Origin: Salinicola avicenniae | Lineage (GTDB): Bacteria; Pseudomonadota; Gammaproteobacteria; Pseudomonadales; Halomonadaceae | Assembly (NCBI RefSeq): GCF_023736115.1 | Contig: NZ_JAKQZC010000006.1 | Coordinates: forward strand, 186,001-250,000 | Reading direction: 5' to 3' | DNA: 64,000 nucleotides | Part shown: piece by piece, positions 9,267 through 18,153 of the stretch | Layout of the letters: the number at the start of each line of letters is the position of its first letter | Numbering within the stretch: position 1 is the stretch's first letter | Notes under the pieces: model-generated | Told to the model about the DNA's origin: nothing | The model's database searches: none | The model's input: only the letters and a program-made list of their open reading frames with translations | Made by a program: the position numbers and the translations under genes

Positions 9267-9652
9267 GACGACGTCTCCTCGTTGAGCGTGCTGTTTTCAG
9301 GCTGTGCGCCGACGGTCTGCCAGCCGCCATCGGCGGTCTGTACCCCTTGTTCGCGGCGCACGCGGGCCGTCTCGGCCGTGATCGTCGGCTGCTCGCCCAT
9401 GGGATAGGTCTCGAGAATCTCGTAGGTCGTGGTATCGCGCGTGATATTGAAGAACTTGCGACAGCCGAGTCGGTGCACCCACATCTCGTGGTGAATCCCG
9501 CGCGGGTTGTCGCGGAAGAACAGATAGTCGCCCCACGCTTCATCGCTCACGCTTTCCGGATCGGTCGGACGCACCAGATGCGCCTGACCGCTGGGATGGA
9601 ACTCCTCTTCCTCGCGGCGCTCGTCGCAGTACGGGCAGAAGATATAGAACAT
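9263..9652 (-). CDS. soxD: Sarcosine oxidase delta subunit
   Basis: This is the 129-residue zinc-binding small subunit of heterotetrameric sarcosine oxidase. The family pattern is clear: CPYCDERREEEEFHPSGQAH at the N-terminus supplies Cys, Cys and His ligands, and a later Cys in RLGCRKFFNITRDT completes the site. WGDYLFFRDNPRG and EMWVH are also diagnostic. It starts 12 bases after soxB and overlaps soxA by 4 bases. The C-terminal ~30 residues are polar and poorly conserved, longer than the shortest homologues. Confidence 0.95.
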   Translation of the reverse strand: MFYIFCPYCDERREEEEFHPSGQAHLVRPTDPESVSDEAWGDYLFFRDNPRGIHHEMWVHRLGCRKFFNITRDTTTYEILETYPMGEQPTITAETARVRREQGVQTADGGWQTVGAQPENSTLNEETSS

Positions 9653-9664
9653 GATGGTCTCTCC

Positions 9665-10915
9665 TCAGTGTGCGACGCCGGCGGCGCCATGCTCGTCGAT
9701 CAGTGCGCCGGTATGGAATCGGTCGATCGAGAAGGGAGCAGCGATCGGATGCATCTCGCCTTTCGCCAGGCTGGCAGCGAAAACGTGCCCGGAGCCCGGC
9801 GTGGCCTTGAAGCCGCCGGTGCCCCAACCACAGTTGAAATAGAGCCCCTTGACCTTCGTCTTGGAGAGGATCGGACAGGCATCCGGACAGGTATCGACGA
9901 TGCCACCCCACTGCCGGTTCATGCGCACTCGCGAGAACATCGGGAACATCTCGACGATCGCCTGCAGCGTGTGCTCCACCGTGGGGAAGCTGCCACGCTG
10001 CCCATAACCGAGATAGCCATCGATCCCGGCGCCGATCACCAGATCGCCCTTGTCCGACTGGCTGGCATAGCCATGGACATGGTTGGACATGGTCACGGTG
10101 TTGAGAATGGGCTTGAGCGGCTCGGAGACCAGCGCCTGTAGGGGATGCGACTCCAGCGGCAGCTTCAGCCCGGCCATGTTGGCCAGCACGCCGGAATTGC
10201 CCGCCGCCACGCAACCCACCGTCTGCGCCTCGATATCGCCGCGATTGGTGTGCACACCGTAGATCTGGCCGTCGCGGATCTTGAAGCCGGTCACCTCGGT
10301 ATTCTGCAGCAGATCGACACCCAGCGAGTCAGCGCCACGTGCGAAGCCCCAGGCCACCGCGTCATGCCGGGCGACACCGGCGCTCTGCTGCCAGGAAGCG
10401 CCCATGATCGGGTAGCGTGCGCGCTTCGACGTATCCAGCGCCGGCTCGATCTCCTTGATCTGCTCGGGCGTCACCACTTCGCTGTCGATACCGTTAAGGC
10501 GGTTGGCATTGACCCGGCGCTGCACGTCGCGCATGTCCTGCAGGGTGTGGGCGAGGTTGAGCACGCCACGCTGCGAGAACATCACGTTGTAGTTGAGATC
10601 CTGCGACAGCCCCTTCCACAGATCGAGCGAGTGGTTGTAGAGCCGCCCCGCTTCGTCCCACAGATAGTTGGAGCGCACGATCGTCGTGTTGCGCGCGGTA
10701 TTGCCGCCACCCAGCCACCCTTTTTCGATCACCGCGACATTGGTGATGCCGAACTCTTTCGCCAGATACCAGGCGGTAGCCAGACCGTGGCCACCACCGC
10801 CGACGATGATGACGTCGTAACGCTTCTTGGGTGTGGGATTGCGCCAGTGGCGCTGCCAGTTCTCATGGTGACTCAGCGCGTGCTTGACCAGGCTGAAACC
10901 GGAATAGCGTTGCAT
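9665..10915 (-). CDS. soxB: Sarcosine oxidase beta subunit
   Basis: This is the 416-residue catalytic flavoprotein subunit that oxidises sarcosine. An FAD-binding motif ([18 protein letters not shown]) is near residues 35-52. The segment [16 protein letters not shown] contains His184, the candidate for covalent FMN attachment by analogy with His173 of characterised enzymes. The C-terminus has [17 protein letters not shown]. The ATG at 10915 gives the usual length and has a GAGG-type ribosome site; an upstream GTG adds six residues. It is the first gene of soxBDAG-purU. glyA, which often leads this operon in other bacteria, is absent here. Confidence 0.96.
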   Translation of the reverse strand: MQRYSGFSLVKHALSHHENWQRHWRNPTPKKRYDVIIVGGGGHGLATAWYLAKEFGITNVAVIEKGWLGGGNTARNTTIVRSNYLWDEAGRLYNHSLDLWKGLSQDLNYNVMFSQRGVLNLAHTLQDMRDVQRRVNANRLNGIDSEVVTPEQIKEIEPALDTSKRARYPIMGASWQQSAGVARHDAVAWGFARGADSLGVDLLQNTEVTGFKIRDGQIYGVHTNRGDIEAQTVGCVAAGNSGVLANMAGLKLPLESHPLQALVSEPLKPILNTVTMSNHVHGYASQSDKGDLVIGAGIDGYLGYGQRGSFPTVEHTLQAIVEMFPMFSRVRMNRQWGGIVDTCPDACPILSKTKVKGLYFNCGWGTGGFKATPGSGHVFAASLAKGEMHPIAAPFSIDRFHTGALIDEHGAAGVAH

Positions 10916-11294
10916 ATACCCTCTCTGTGCCACGGCAGCGGCGGTCGGCGAAACGGTGATTTTCGGCGATGGTATCGCCCGCCCCGGGGGGCATGATGTT
11001 CGGCGACGTCACGCTCGGACGTGTTTGCGACATCGCTGTAGAAATCGCGACACGAGAGTCATGGAGGGCGTCGAGAGATCGCTAGGCAGCCGGGCGCGGT
11101 GGACGGCCCGAGGCGTCGGGCACGCCGACGCGGCGATAGCCGCACGACGAGACAATCGCCACCTTTGAGAAGCAAGCGATAAGAAGCGCGCCCCGGCCGG
11201 CTAGGAAAGACGCCGAGGAGACAAAGAGGCGAGAGGCGAAAAACCGAGAAACGGCAGGAATCATGGCCCCGTGCGGCACGTCACCATGCAGGTT
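10916..11294. other. Intergenic control region upstream of soxB
   Basis: This 379-base gap between tag and soxB must contain the sox promoter unless transcription reads through from tag. I see no reading frame with family similarity. The notable content is a directly repeated RTGTCGC half-site pair, annotated separately. I could not assign a convincing -35/-10 pair. Confidence 0.5.
11027..11053 (-). promoter_or_regulatory. Candidate operator: two direct RTGTCGC half-sites upstream of soxB
   Basis: On the minus strand GTGTCGC (11047-11053) and ATGTCGC (11027-11033) are in the same orientation. They are exactly 20 bases apart, two helical turns, about 115-140 bases before the soxB start. Direct repeats on one DNA face suit an AraC-family activator such as the GbdR homologue encoded here. 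The assignment to GbdR is inference; the same heptamer core recurs before gbcA/gbcB, dgcA and gbdR. Confidence 0.4.
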
Positions 11295-11885
11295 TCAGCC
11301 CAGGCGGGCCACTGGCTGGCGCCGGTGACAGCTCGGCTCGTGATCGTTGACCATGCCGACCGCCTGCATCCAGGCATAGACGATGACCGGTCCGGCGAAC
11401 TTGAAGCCGCGACGCTTGAGCGCCTTGGATATCTCGACGGAGAGCGGTGTCTGCGTGGGGACGGGGCCGTCGTTGTCGAAGTCGCGCTGGATCGGCTGCC
11501 CACCGACCATCCCCCACAGGAAGCCGGAGAAATCCTCCCCGTTGTCGCGCATGCGAAGATAAGCGCGAGCGTTGCCGATCGTCGCCTCGATCTTGGCCCG
11601 CGAGCGAATGATGCCGGCGTTGCCCATCAGCCGCTCGACATCATGATCGTCATACCGGGCAATGCGCTCGGGGTCGAAGCCCTCGAAGGCCTCACGAAAG
11701 GCGTCGCGTTTCTTGAGGATGGTCAACCAGGAGAGTCCCGCCTGGAAGCCGTCGAGAATCAGCTTTTCCCACAGCGCCCGGCTGTCGTACTCCGGTACGC
11801 CCCACTCCGCATCATGGTAGTCGGCATTCAACCAGTGGGTACGCGCCCAGGCGCAGCGTGGCAGGTCGTCGAGCGATTCGGACAT
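11295..11885 (-). CDS. tag: DNA-3-methyladenine glycosylase I
   Basis: This 196-residue helix-hairpin-helix-type glycosylase removes 3-methyladenine from alkylated DNA. Family hallmarks include CAWARTHWLNADYHDAEWG at the N-terminus, LWEKLILDGFQAGLSWLTIL, and the zinc-binding Cys and His residues near each end (MVNDHEPSCHRR). An ATG at 11885 and a GTG three codons upstream are both possible; neither has a strong ribosome site. It lies in the same orientation between fdhA and soxBDAG, inside a set of genes that release formaldehyde and one-carbon units, though a functional link is only suggestive. Confidence 0.93.
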   Translation of the reverse strand: MSESLDDLPRCAWARTHWLNADYHDAEWGVPEYDSRALWEKLILDGFQAGLSWLTILKKRDAFREAFEGFDPERIARYDDHDVERLMGNAGIIRSRAKIEATIGNARAYLRMRDNGEDFSGFLWGMVGGQPIQRDFDNDGPVPTQTPLSVEISKALKRRGFKFAGPVIVYAWMQAVGMVNDHEPSCHRRQPVARLG

Positions 11886-11941
11886 GGTCGGCACTCATGA
11901 AGGGCAAGCGTCCGATTCTCGCCGACATTCGCCCGCGTTGC

Positions 11942-11990
11942 CAAACGGCCTGCCAGAATTCAAACGGCCTGCCAGAAGTCAAACGACAGC
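11942..11990. repeat. 19-bp tandem direct repeat, two copies plus partial
   Basis: The unit CAAACGGCCTGCCAGAATT (11942-11960) is followed by a copy differing at one base (11961-11979), then a degenerate partial third. The repeat sits in the short gap upstream of tag, between tag and the end of fdhA. It looks like a slippage-type tandem repeat with no evident coding role. Confidence 0.8.
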
Positions 11991-12027
11991 CGGCGACGCC
12001 ATGAGACGTCGCCAGTATCACCCTGAA

Positions 12028-13221
12028 TTACTTGAGCGTCCCGTGCGGGTCGATGACGAACTTCTGCGCCGCCCCACCGTCGAACGCGGCATAGCCCTGC
12101 GGCGCCTCGTCCAGCGAGATCGTCTGCACGTTGACCGCCTTGCCGATCTGCACGCGATCGTGAAGGATCGCCTGCATCAGCTGACGCTGATAGCGCATCG
12201 CCGGCGTCTGTCCGGTGTGGAACGACATCGCCTTGGCCCAGCCAAGCCCGAACTTCATCGCGATGCTGCCGTGCTTGGCCTCTTCGCTCTCGGCGCCCGG
12301 ATCCTCGGTGACGTAGAGCCCGGGAATGCCCACGCTGCCCCCCGCCTGCGTGATCTCCATCGCGGCATTGAGGACCGTCGCCGGCTGCTCATGGGCATGG
12401 TTGTGGCCGTGGCAGTTGGCTTCGAAGCCAACGGCGTCGACCGCACAGTCTACCTCCGGCACGCCGAGCACGGACTCGATCAGGTCGGACATGGTGGCAT
12501 CCTGCTTGAGGTCCAGCCCTTCACAGCCGAAGCTTCTGGCCTGGTCGAGTCGCTTGTCGTTCATGTCGCCGACGATCACGCAGGCCGCCCCCAGCAGCTG
12601 AGCGGAGACCGCGGCGGCCAGACCGACCGGACCGGCACCGGCGATATAGACCGTGGAGCCTGGCTGGACGCCGGCCGTGACGCAGCCGTGGAACCCGGTC
12701 GGGAAGATGTCGGACAGCATGGTGAGATCGAGAATCTTCTCGAGCGCCTGCTCCTTGTCCGGGAAGACCAGCAGCTGGAAGTCCGCGTACGGCACCATCA
12801 CATACTCGGCCTGGCCACCGACCCAGCCGCCCATATCGACATAGCCGTAGGCGCCACCGGGGCGCTCTTCGTTGACGTTGAGACAGATATGCGTGTCACC
12901 GCGCTTGCAGTTACGGCAGCGGCCGCAGGCAACGTTGAACGGCACGGAGACGATGTCGCCCTTCTTGATGAACTCCACGTCGCGGCCGCACTCGATCACC
13001 TCGCCGGTAATCTCGTGGCCGAGCACCAGCCCCTCCGGCGCCGTGGTGCGTCCGCGCACCATGTGCTGGTCGCTGCCGCAGATATTCGTGGTCAGAATCT
13101 TGAGGATGACGCCGTGCTGACACTGACGGCTGCCCAGGGCCAGCTCGGGGAACGGGATGCTTTCAACGGCAACCTTGCCGGCACCGCGAAAGACGACGCC
13201 GCGATTGGCGGGTGAAGACAT
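12028..13221 (-). CDS. fdhA: Glutathione-independent formaldehyde dehydrogenase
   Basis: This 397-residue zinc-containing medium-chain dehydrogenase oxidises formaldehyde to formate with NAD, without glutathione. The catalytic zinc motif is Cys48 in ICGSDQHM plus His69-Glu70 in LGHE. The structural zinc site has Cys99, Cys102, Cys105 and Cys113. The nucleotide-binding motif is YIAGAGPVGLAAA. The C-terminal insertion FGLGWAKAMSFHTGQTP is typical of the Pseudomonas putida-type enzyme, and length matches. It lies between gbcB and tag/sox, which supports a role in clearing formaldehyde from betaine and dimethylglycine demethylation. No RTGTCGC pair is visible in its upstream gap. Confidence 0.96.
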   Translation of the reverse strand: MSSPANRGVVFRGAGKVAVESIPFPELALGSRQCQHGVILKILTTNICGSDQHMVRGRTTAPEGLVLGHEITGEVIECGRDVEFIKKGDIVSVPFNVACGRCRNCKRGDTHICLNVNEERPGGAYGYVDMGGWVGGQAEYVMVPYADFQLLVFPDKEQALEKILDLTMLSDIFPTGFHGCVTAGVQPGSTVYIAGAGPVGLAAAVSAQLLGAACVIVGDMNDKRLDQARSFGCEGLDLKQDATMSDLIESVLGVPEVDCAVDAVGFEANCHGHNHAHEQPATVLNAAMEITQAGGSVGIPGLYVTEDPGAESEEAKHGSIAMKFGLGWAKAMSFHTGQTPAMRYQRQLMQAILHDRVQIGKAVNVQTISLDEAPQGYAAFDGGAAQKFVIDPHGTLK

Positions 13222-13388
13222 GGCGTGAACTCCATTACAGGGTAGTTGGCGCGCCGACGCTCTGCGTCGTCGGTACCCGCTCAGCCTAGGGGAGCCACCC
13301 TGCCACGCTCTTGTCCGCCGACGTCACCGGGTGGCGCCGTGACGACAGTCCGCCGGTCCAAAGGTCGTAGACGCGCCCACGAAAACAC

Positions 13389-13424
13389 ACCGGCCCTCTC
13401 GCCTGGAGGCGGGAGGACCGGCAA
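13389..13424 (-). terminator. Hairpin terminator after gbcB
   Basis: A GC-rich stem (CCGG and GAGG blocks paired around a TGGA/TCCA loop, with two small internal mismatches) is followed on the minus strand by TGTGTTTT. It lies 35 bases after the gbcB stop, so it most likely ends the gbcB transcript before fdhA. Confidence 0.55.
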
Positions 13425-13458
13425 TCGAGCGACCTCGGGGGTTCACGAGCAGCGACGT

Positions 13459-14565
13459 TCAGAAATCGATAACCACCTTGCCCTTGGGCTTCGAGCAGCA
13501 GGAAAGAATGTAGCCCTCGGCCTCGTCCTCCTCCGTGATCCCGCCGTTGTGCTCCATCTCGACCTCGCCTTCGGTCTTGAGCACGCGACAGGTGCCGCAG
13601 ATGCCCATGCCGCAGGCCTTGGGAATATGCAGTCCGAGCTTGGCCGCTGCCGCGTGGATGGTCTCGTTCTCGCTGATGCGAATGCTCTTGCCGCTGCCGG
13701 AAAACTCGACCGGCAGCAGGTCTGCCATATCGACCTCTTCGGCCTGGGCCTCGGCCTGCTCGGCGAGTTCGATGACGTCTTCCTGCACATCCAGCGGCGT
13801 CGCCCCGAACGACTCCTGATGGTAGTGCGACATGTCGAAGCCATCCTCGAGCAACACCTGGCGCACCGCCTTCATGAACGGCGCCGGCCCGCAGCAGAAC
13901 ACCTCGCGCTCCAGGTAGTCCGGCGCCATCAGAGACAGCATCTGACGCGTCAGGTAGCCGCGGAACCCCGACCACGCCTGGCTAAGCTCATCGCTGCGCT
14001 CGCACACGATATGCAGACGAAACTCCGGCAGGCGCGAGAACATATGCACCAGCTCGCGATGGTAGATGATGTCGTTCGGCGCCTGGGAGCAGTGTACGAA
14101 CTCCAGATCGACCGCCGCGTTGGTATCGAAGAACCAGCGCGTCATCGACATCAGCGGCGTGATGCCGACCCCGCCGGAGAGCAGCAGCACCTTTTCGGCC
14201 GGATGGTCGATGGCGTTGAAGTCGCCGACCGGCCCGTGCACCACCATCTCGTCACCGATCTTGAGATTGTCGTGGAGCCAATTGGAGACCTGACCGCCCG
14301 GTAACCGCTTGACGGTGATCGAGAAGCTGTAGGGAATCGAGGGCGAACTCGAGATCGTATAGGAGCGCATCACCTGCTGACCGCCGATCTCCAGCTCCAG
14401 GGTGACGAACTGGCCCGGCTTGAAGAAGAACATCACCGGCTGATCGGCCATGAAGCAGAATGTCCGCACGTTCCAGGTTTCCTGGATCACCTTGACGCAG
14501 CGGACCTGATGGCGACCGTTGGTCCAGGTTTGCGTATTGACCGGATTGAAAAATTGCATCGTCAT
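13459..14565 (-). CDS. gbcB: Glycine betaine monooxygenase, reductase component
   Basis: This 368-residue reductase passes electrons from NAD(P)H to the Rieske oxygenase GbcA. A ferredoxin-reductase-type flavin domain comes first, with MRSYTISSSPS as the flavin-binding RxYT/S motif. An NAD domain follows with LLLSGGVGITPLMSM and VFCCGPAPFMKAV. A linker rich in Ala/Glu leads to a C-terminal plant-type 2Fe-2S domain with CGMGICGTC and a distal Cys in YILSCCSKPKG. It is transcribed divergently from gbcA. Start and length match characterised homologues. Confidence 0.96.
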   Translation of the reverse strand: MTMQFFNPVNTQTWTNGRHQVRCVKVIQETWNVRTFCFMADQPVMFFFKPGQFVTLELEIGGQQVMRSYTISSSPSIPYSFSITVKRLPGGQVSNWLHDNLKIGDEMVVHGPVGDFNAIDHPAEKVLLLSGGVGITPLMSMTRWFFDTNAAVDLEFVHCSQAPNDIIYHRELVHMFSRLPEFRLHIVCERSDELSQAWSGFRGYLTRQMLSLMAPDYLEREVFCCGPAPFMKAVRQVLLEDGFDMSHYHQESFGATPLDVQEDVIELAEQAEAQAEEVDMADLLPVEFSGSGKSIRISENETIHAAAAKLGLHIPKACGMGICGTCRVLKTEGEVEMEHNGGITEEDEAEGYILSCCSKPKGKVVIDF

Positions 14566-14927
14566 CGCGCTCGATCAGGGGAAACAGCCAGGGAGACGTC
14601 GCCACACCCTACATGCTTCCAGTGGATTACCCGTATGAGCGGATTCTGGGCATGGCACTCGCCGACGACTTTCCCCGTAGCGACACGGGCATGCCAGCCA
14701 CCCCCAACCTCACCGTCGATGCGACATTCGTCGTGCTCACCGGGCCCGTAAAAAAATCCGGGCTCGGTCGCCCCTGATTCGACGAATGTCGCGAGTGAAC
14801 AATTTCATTGCCATCGCCTGAGCGACACTCCGCCAAAAGCATGCCATTGCAGATGCCAAACAATATTCACTCGGTCGATCCCGTCGCTGCGCTCGGGAAA
14901 GACCCTACCCTGATGAGGATGCGACCC
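14566..14927. other. gbcB-gbcA divergent promoter region
   Basis: This 362-base region separates the divergent oxygenase and reductase genes and must hold both promoters. It contains a 13-bp perfect inverted repeat (annotated separately). Nested between its arms is a 9-bp GC stem (about 14739-14767) with an A-rich loop. An open frame could extend gbcA upstream to 14808 but has no family similarity. Confidence 0.6.
14721..14792. promoter_or_regulatory. Candidate regulator site: 13-bp perfect inverted repeat between gbcA and gbcB
   Basis: GCGACATTCGTCG (14721-14733) and its exact reverse complement CGACGAATGTCGC (14780-14792) flank a 46-base spacer roughly midway between the divergent gbc genes. 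Each arm contains the ATGTCGC core found before soxB, dgcA and gbdR. The symmetric placement suits one regulator controlling both directions. GbdR is the obvious candidate because it is known to activate gbcA in Pseudomonas, but the binding assignment is inference. Confidence 0.55.
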
Positions 14928-16217
14928 ATGTCACCACTTCCACGCGATGGCCTGGAGGATAGCCTGGCCGAAACCCGCGTTGCCGTTGCCGAAATGCTGG
15001 ATCAGCGGGCCCCGGCGTTTTCCCTGCCCCAGCCGTTCTACAACGACCAGCGACTGTTCCAGCTGGACATGCAGGAAGTGTTCGAGAAGCAGTGGCTGTT
15101 CGCCGGCATGAGCTGCGAGATCCCGGCCAAGGGCAACTACTTCAAGGTCGAGATCGGCAGTAACTCGATCATCGTGATCCGTGGCGCCGAAAACCAGATT
15201 CACGCCTTTCACAACGTCTGTCGTCACCGCGGCTCCCGTCTCTGCCTGAAGGACAAGGGCAAGGTGGCGAAACTCGTCTGCCCTTATCACCAGTGGACCT
15301 ACGAACTCGACGGCCGTCTCCTGTTCGCCGGCAGCGACATGGGCGACGACTTCGATCTCGGCAGCTACGGCCTCAAGCCGGTCGCGGTCAAGAGCGCCGG
15401 CGGCTTCGTGTTCGTCAACCTCAGCGACGAGCCGGAGCCGATCGACGACTTCCTCGTCTCGCTGGAGCACTACCTGGCACCCTACGAGATGGACAACGTC
15501 AAGGTCGCGGTGGAGTCCAACATCGTCGAGCGGGCCAACTGGAAGCTGGTGATTGAGAACAACCGTGAGTGCTACCACTGCAGCGGCTCGCATCCAGAGC
15601 TGCTCAACTCGCTGATCGAGTTCGACGACACCGACGACCCGCGCTCCACCGGTGAGTATCGCGACCTGGTCGCCCGGAAGCAGGCCGACTGGACCGCCTG
15701 CGAAGTTCCCTGGCAGCTCGCCCGCTTCGGCAAGCGCAACCGCCTGACGCGGACCCCGCTGATCGACGGCATCGTCTCCATGACCCTGGACGGCAAGCCC
15801 GGCTGCAACAAGCTGATGGGCCGCATTCCCGACCCGGACATGGGCTCGCTGCGCATCCTCCACCTGCCGAACTCCTGGAATCACTTCATGGGAGACCATG
15901 CCGTGGTCTTCCGGGTGCTGCCGCTCGGCCCACAGGAGACGCTAGTCACCACCAAGTGGCTGGTGCACAAGGATGCAGTCGAGGGCGTCGACTACGATCC
16001 GGCACGCCTGCGCCAGGTGTGGGATGCCACCAACGACCAGGACCGGCGACTGGCCGAGGAGAACCAGCTCGGCATCAACTCCACCGCCTACCAGCCGGGG
16101 CCCTACTCCAAGACCTACGAGTTCGGCGTCATCGACTTCATCGACTGGTACACCGAGACCCTGCGCGCCAATCTTGGCGTCGACTCGCCGGCCTCGCTGC
16201 AGATTGCGGCCACCTGA
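14928..16217 (+). CDS. gbcA: Glycine betaine monooxygenase, Rieske oxygenase component
   Basis: This 429-residue Rieske non-heme iron oxygenase demethylates glycine betaine to dimethylglycine, releasing formaldehyde. The Rieske cluster ligands are Cys98-x-His100 in CRHRGSRLC and Cys118-x2-His121 in CPYHQW. The mononuclear iron site lies in NNRECYHCSGSHPEL, with the Asp ligand expected in the C-terminal third. The start at 14928 is chosen because GAGGA sits 8 bases upstream and the length then matches GbcA. It is divergent from its reductase gbcB. Confidence 0.96.
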   Translation: MSPLPRDGLEDSLAETRVAVAEMLDQRAPAFSLPQPFYNDQRLFQLDMQEVFEKQWLFAGMSCEIPAKGNYFKVEIGSNSIIVIRGAENQIHAFHNVCRHRGSRLCLKDKGKVAKLVCPYHQWTYELDGRLLFAGSDMGDDFDLGSYGLKPVAVKSAGGFVFVNLSDEPEPIDDFLVSLEHYLAPYEMDNVKVAVESNIVERANWKLVIENNRECYHCSGSHPELLNSLIEFDDTDDPRSTGEYRDLVARKQADWTACEVPWQLARFGKRNRLTRTPLIDGIVSMTLDGKPGCNKLMGRIPDPDMGSLRILHLPNSWNHFMGDHAVVFRVLPLGPQETLVTTKWLVHKDAVEGVDYDPARLRQVWDATNDQDRRLAEENQLGINSTAYQPGPYSKTYEFGVIDFIDWYTETLRANLGVDSPASLQIAAT

Positions 16218-16524
16218 TCGTGTGAACCTCACTCGCTCGCCGGCGCCTGATCAAGGCGCCGGCGAGCAGCCCTGAATGTTGTCCTGACGCTTATCGGCGC
16301 TTCCCAGCCGGTCCTCTCCCGCCCGTTTCTCGCCTCGCGCCCCAAAACGGTTACGCACCACCGCACACGCTTTTCAGCATCCCCGTGAAAGACATCCCCT
16401 TGAAAACATAACGACTTTTCCCTATTTCAATTCGAGACATCAAAGAGTTTCGACTAAAGTCTTGGGTGCCGGCGACAGGAGGTCGTCGGGCGGGATTCAC
16501 GCGTTCAAGGAAGACGTTGACATC
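16218..16524. other. Intergenic region between gbcA and the sugar porter gene
   Basis: This 307-base gap holds a perfect GC-rich hairpin just after gbcA (annotated separately) and then an AT-richer stretch (about 16370-16460) that probably carries the promoter of the downstream transporter. I see no other gene. Confidence 0.5.
16236..16266 (+). terminator. Hairpin after gbcA
   Basis: A 12-bp perfect stem, CTCGCCGGCGCC paired with GGCGCCGGCGAG around a TGATCAA loop, starts 19 bases after the gbcA stop. There is no T-run, so it may stabilise the 3' end or act as a weak terminator rather than a classical Rho-independent one. Confidence 0.5.
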
Positions 16525-18009
16525 ATGAAGGAACAAACCTCGGCGGGCCTGGGATACATCCTGGCCATCTGCCTCGTTGCCGCGCTTGGCGGCATCCTCT
16601 TCGGCTACGACACCGCCGTCATTTCCGGCGCGATCGATTCCATTACCGAACACTTCGGCCTGTCACCGACGATGAAGGGGTGGGCCGTCTCCAGCGTCGT
16701 GATCGGCAGCATCTTCGGCGCCCTGGGGGCCGGCTGGCTGGCCAACGTCCTCGGCCGCAAGCTGACCATGATGACCGCCGCCCTGCTGTTCCTGATCTCG
16801 GCGCTCGGTTCGGCACTGGCACCAAGCTTCTGGGTCTACATCGTCCTGCGCGTCGTCGGCGGCGTGGCCGTCGGCATCGCCAGCGTCGTCTCACCCATGT
16901 ACATGGGCGAACTGGCGCCACAGCACTGGCGCGGGCGCACGCTCAGCATGTTCCAGCAGTCGCTGGTGGTGGGCCAGACGATCGTTTTCTTCGTCAACTA
17001 CTTCATCGCTCGCGATGCGGCGAGCGAGTGGCTGACCGACTACGGCTGGCGCTGGATGCTGGGCTCGGAGATGATTCCCGCGCTGCTGTTTGGCCTGCTG
17101 CTGCTGCTGGTTCCCGAGTCGCCGCGCTGGTGCATCATGCATGGGCAGACCGACCGGGCCCGGCGCATCCTGAAGCGCTTCACCGCCGGCGAGGAGATCG
17201 ACCGTATGGTCGAGGAAGTGCGCGACTCGCTGGATGGCGGCCGCTCCTCCGGCCGCCGCGCGATGAACCGCCAGCGCCGCGACGAGCGCCGCAGCTCGCG
17301 CAGCGCCATCCGCCGCCCGATCATGATGGGCATTGCACTCGTCGGCATCTTTCTCTCGGCCGCGCAGCAGTTCTCGGGCATCAACGTGGTGATGTACTAC
17401 GCGCCGACGGTGCTCTCCGGCGTCACCGACAGCACCGGCAGTGCCCTGCTGCAGACAGGCTACGTGGGGCTGGTCTTCATTCTCGGCAACGCGCTGGGCA
17501 TGTATCTGATCGACCGCGCCGGTCGCGTGCGGCTGCTCTCCATCGGCTCGATCGCCTGTATCGCCAGCATGGCGGTACTGGGCGCGATCTTCTGGTTCGA
17601 CGTGCAGGGTTATACAGCCATGATCGCGATCATGGTCTATGTGGTCGGCTATGCCATCTCCTGGGGCTGCTGCAGCTGGGCGCTGCTCTCCGAGATCTTC
17701 CCCAACTCGATCCGCGATGCCGGCATGGCGATGGCCATGGGTGCCCAGTGGACCGCCGGCTTTATCGTCGCCCAGACCTTCCCCATGATGCGCGGCAGCG
17801 ATTGGCTCAATAATGTCTTCAACGGCGCCTTCCCGTTCTGGCTCTTCGGTGCAATCACACTGGGCAGTCTGTTGATCGTCTGGCGCTTCGTCCCGGAAAC
17901 CAAGGGCGTGCCGCTCGAGTCGATGGAGTCGCTGATGCGCGAGAAATTCAAGCGCGGCCGCGTCAAGAGCGTCGATGGCTACCGGAAGGGTGGCACCGCC
18001 GCCGCGTGA
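16525..18009 (+). CDS. MFS sugar porter family transporter
   Basis: This 494-residue, twelve-helix transporter of the sugar:proton symporter group is related to XylE and inositol carriers. Family motifs are GGILFGYDTAVISGAI after helix 1, VSPMYMGELAPQHWRGR in the first half, PESPRW before the central loop, QQFSGINVVMYYAP in helix 7 and PETKGVPLESME at the end. The central cytosolic loop (about residues 240-262) carries an unusual cluster of arginines. The substrate is a sugar or polyol and cannot be fixed from sequence. The start at 16525 follows AGGAAG about 11 bases upstream. The gene is transcribed alone. Confidence 0.88.
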   Translation: MKEQTSAGLGYILAICLVAALGGILFGYDTAVISGAIDSITEHFGLSPTMKGWAVSSVVIGSIFGALGAGWLANVLGRKLTMMTAALLFLISALGSALAPSFWVYIVLRVVGGVAVGIASVVSPMYMGELAPQHWRGRTLSMFQQSLVVGQTIVFFVNYFIARDAASEWLTDYGWRWMLGSEMIPALLFGLLLLLVPESPRWCIMHGQTDRARRILKRFTAGEEIDRMVEEVRDSLDGGRSSGRRAMNRQRRDERRSSRSAIRRPIMMGIALVGIFLSAAQQFSGINVVMYYAPTVLSGVTDSTGSALLQTGYVGLVFILGNALGMYLIDRAGRVRLLSIGSIACIASMAVLGAIFWFDVQGYTAMIAIMVYVVGYAISWGCCSWALLSEIFPNSIRDAGMAMAMGAQWTAGFIVAQTFPMMRGSDWLNNVFNGAFPFWLFGAITLGSLLIVWRFVPETKGVPLESMESLMREKFKRGRVKSVDGYRKGGTAAA

Positions 18010-18081
18010 TACGCGGCGGTTCCTGCTAGCGATCGGTATATATTCCAACTCGGACGTTCAAGACCATCACATCGACTATGA

Positions 18082-18113
18082 AAAAGGGCGCCCCCTCGCG
18101 GGAGCGCCCTTTT
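18082..18113. terminator. Bidirectional Rho-independent terminator
   Basis: AAAAGGGCGC at 18082-18091 pairs with GCGCCCTTTT at 18104-18113, with a further CCC/GGG inner stem. A-run and T-run flanks on both strands let it end both the sugar porter transcript and the convergent TonB receptor transcript. Confidence 0.85.
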
Positions 18114-18153
18114 CTCGTTCATGCCCGGCTGCTTGCCCGGCAGCAACCTGGGA

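Noticed and set aside
16680-17813. A 377-codon frame overlapping the sugar porter on the same strand
   Set aside because: It is Arg/Pro/His-rich, out of frame with a clear twelve-helix transporter, and has no recognisable family.
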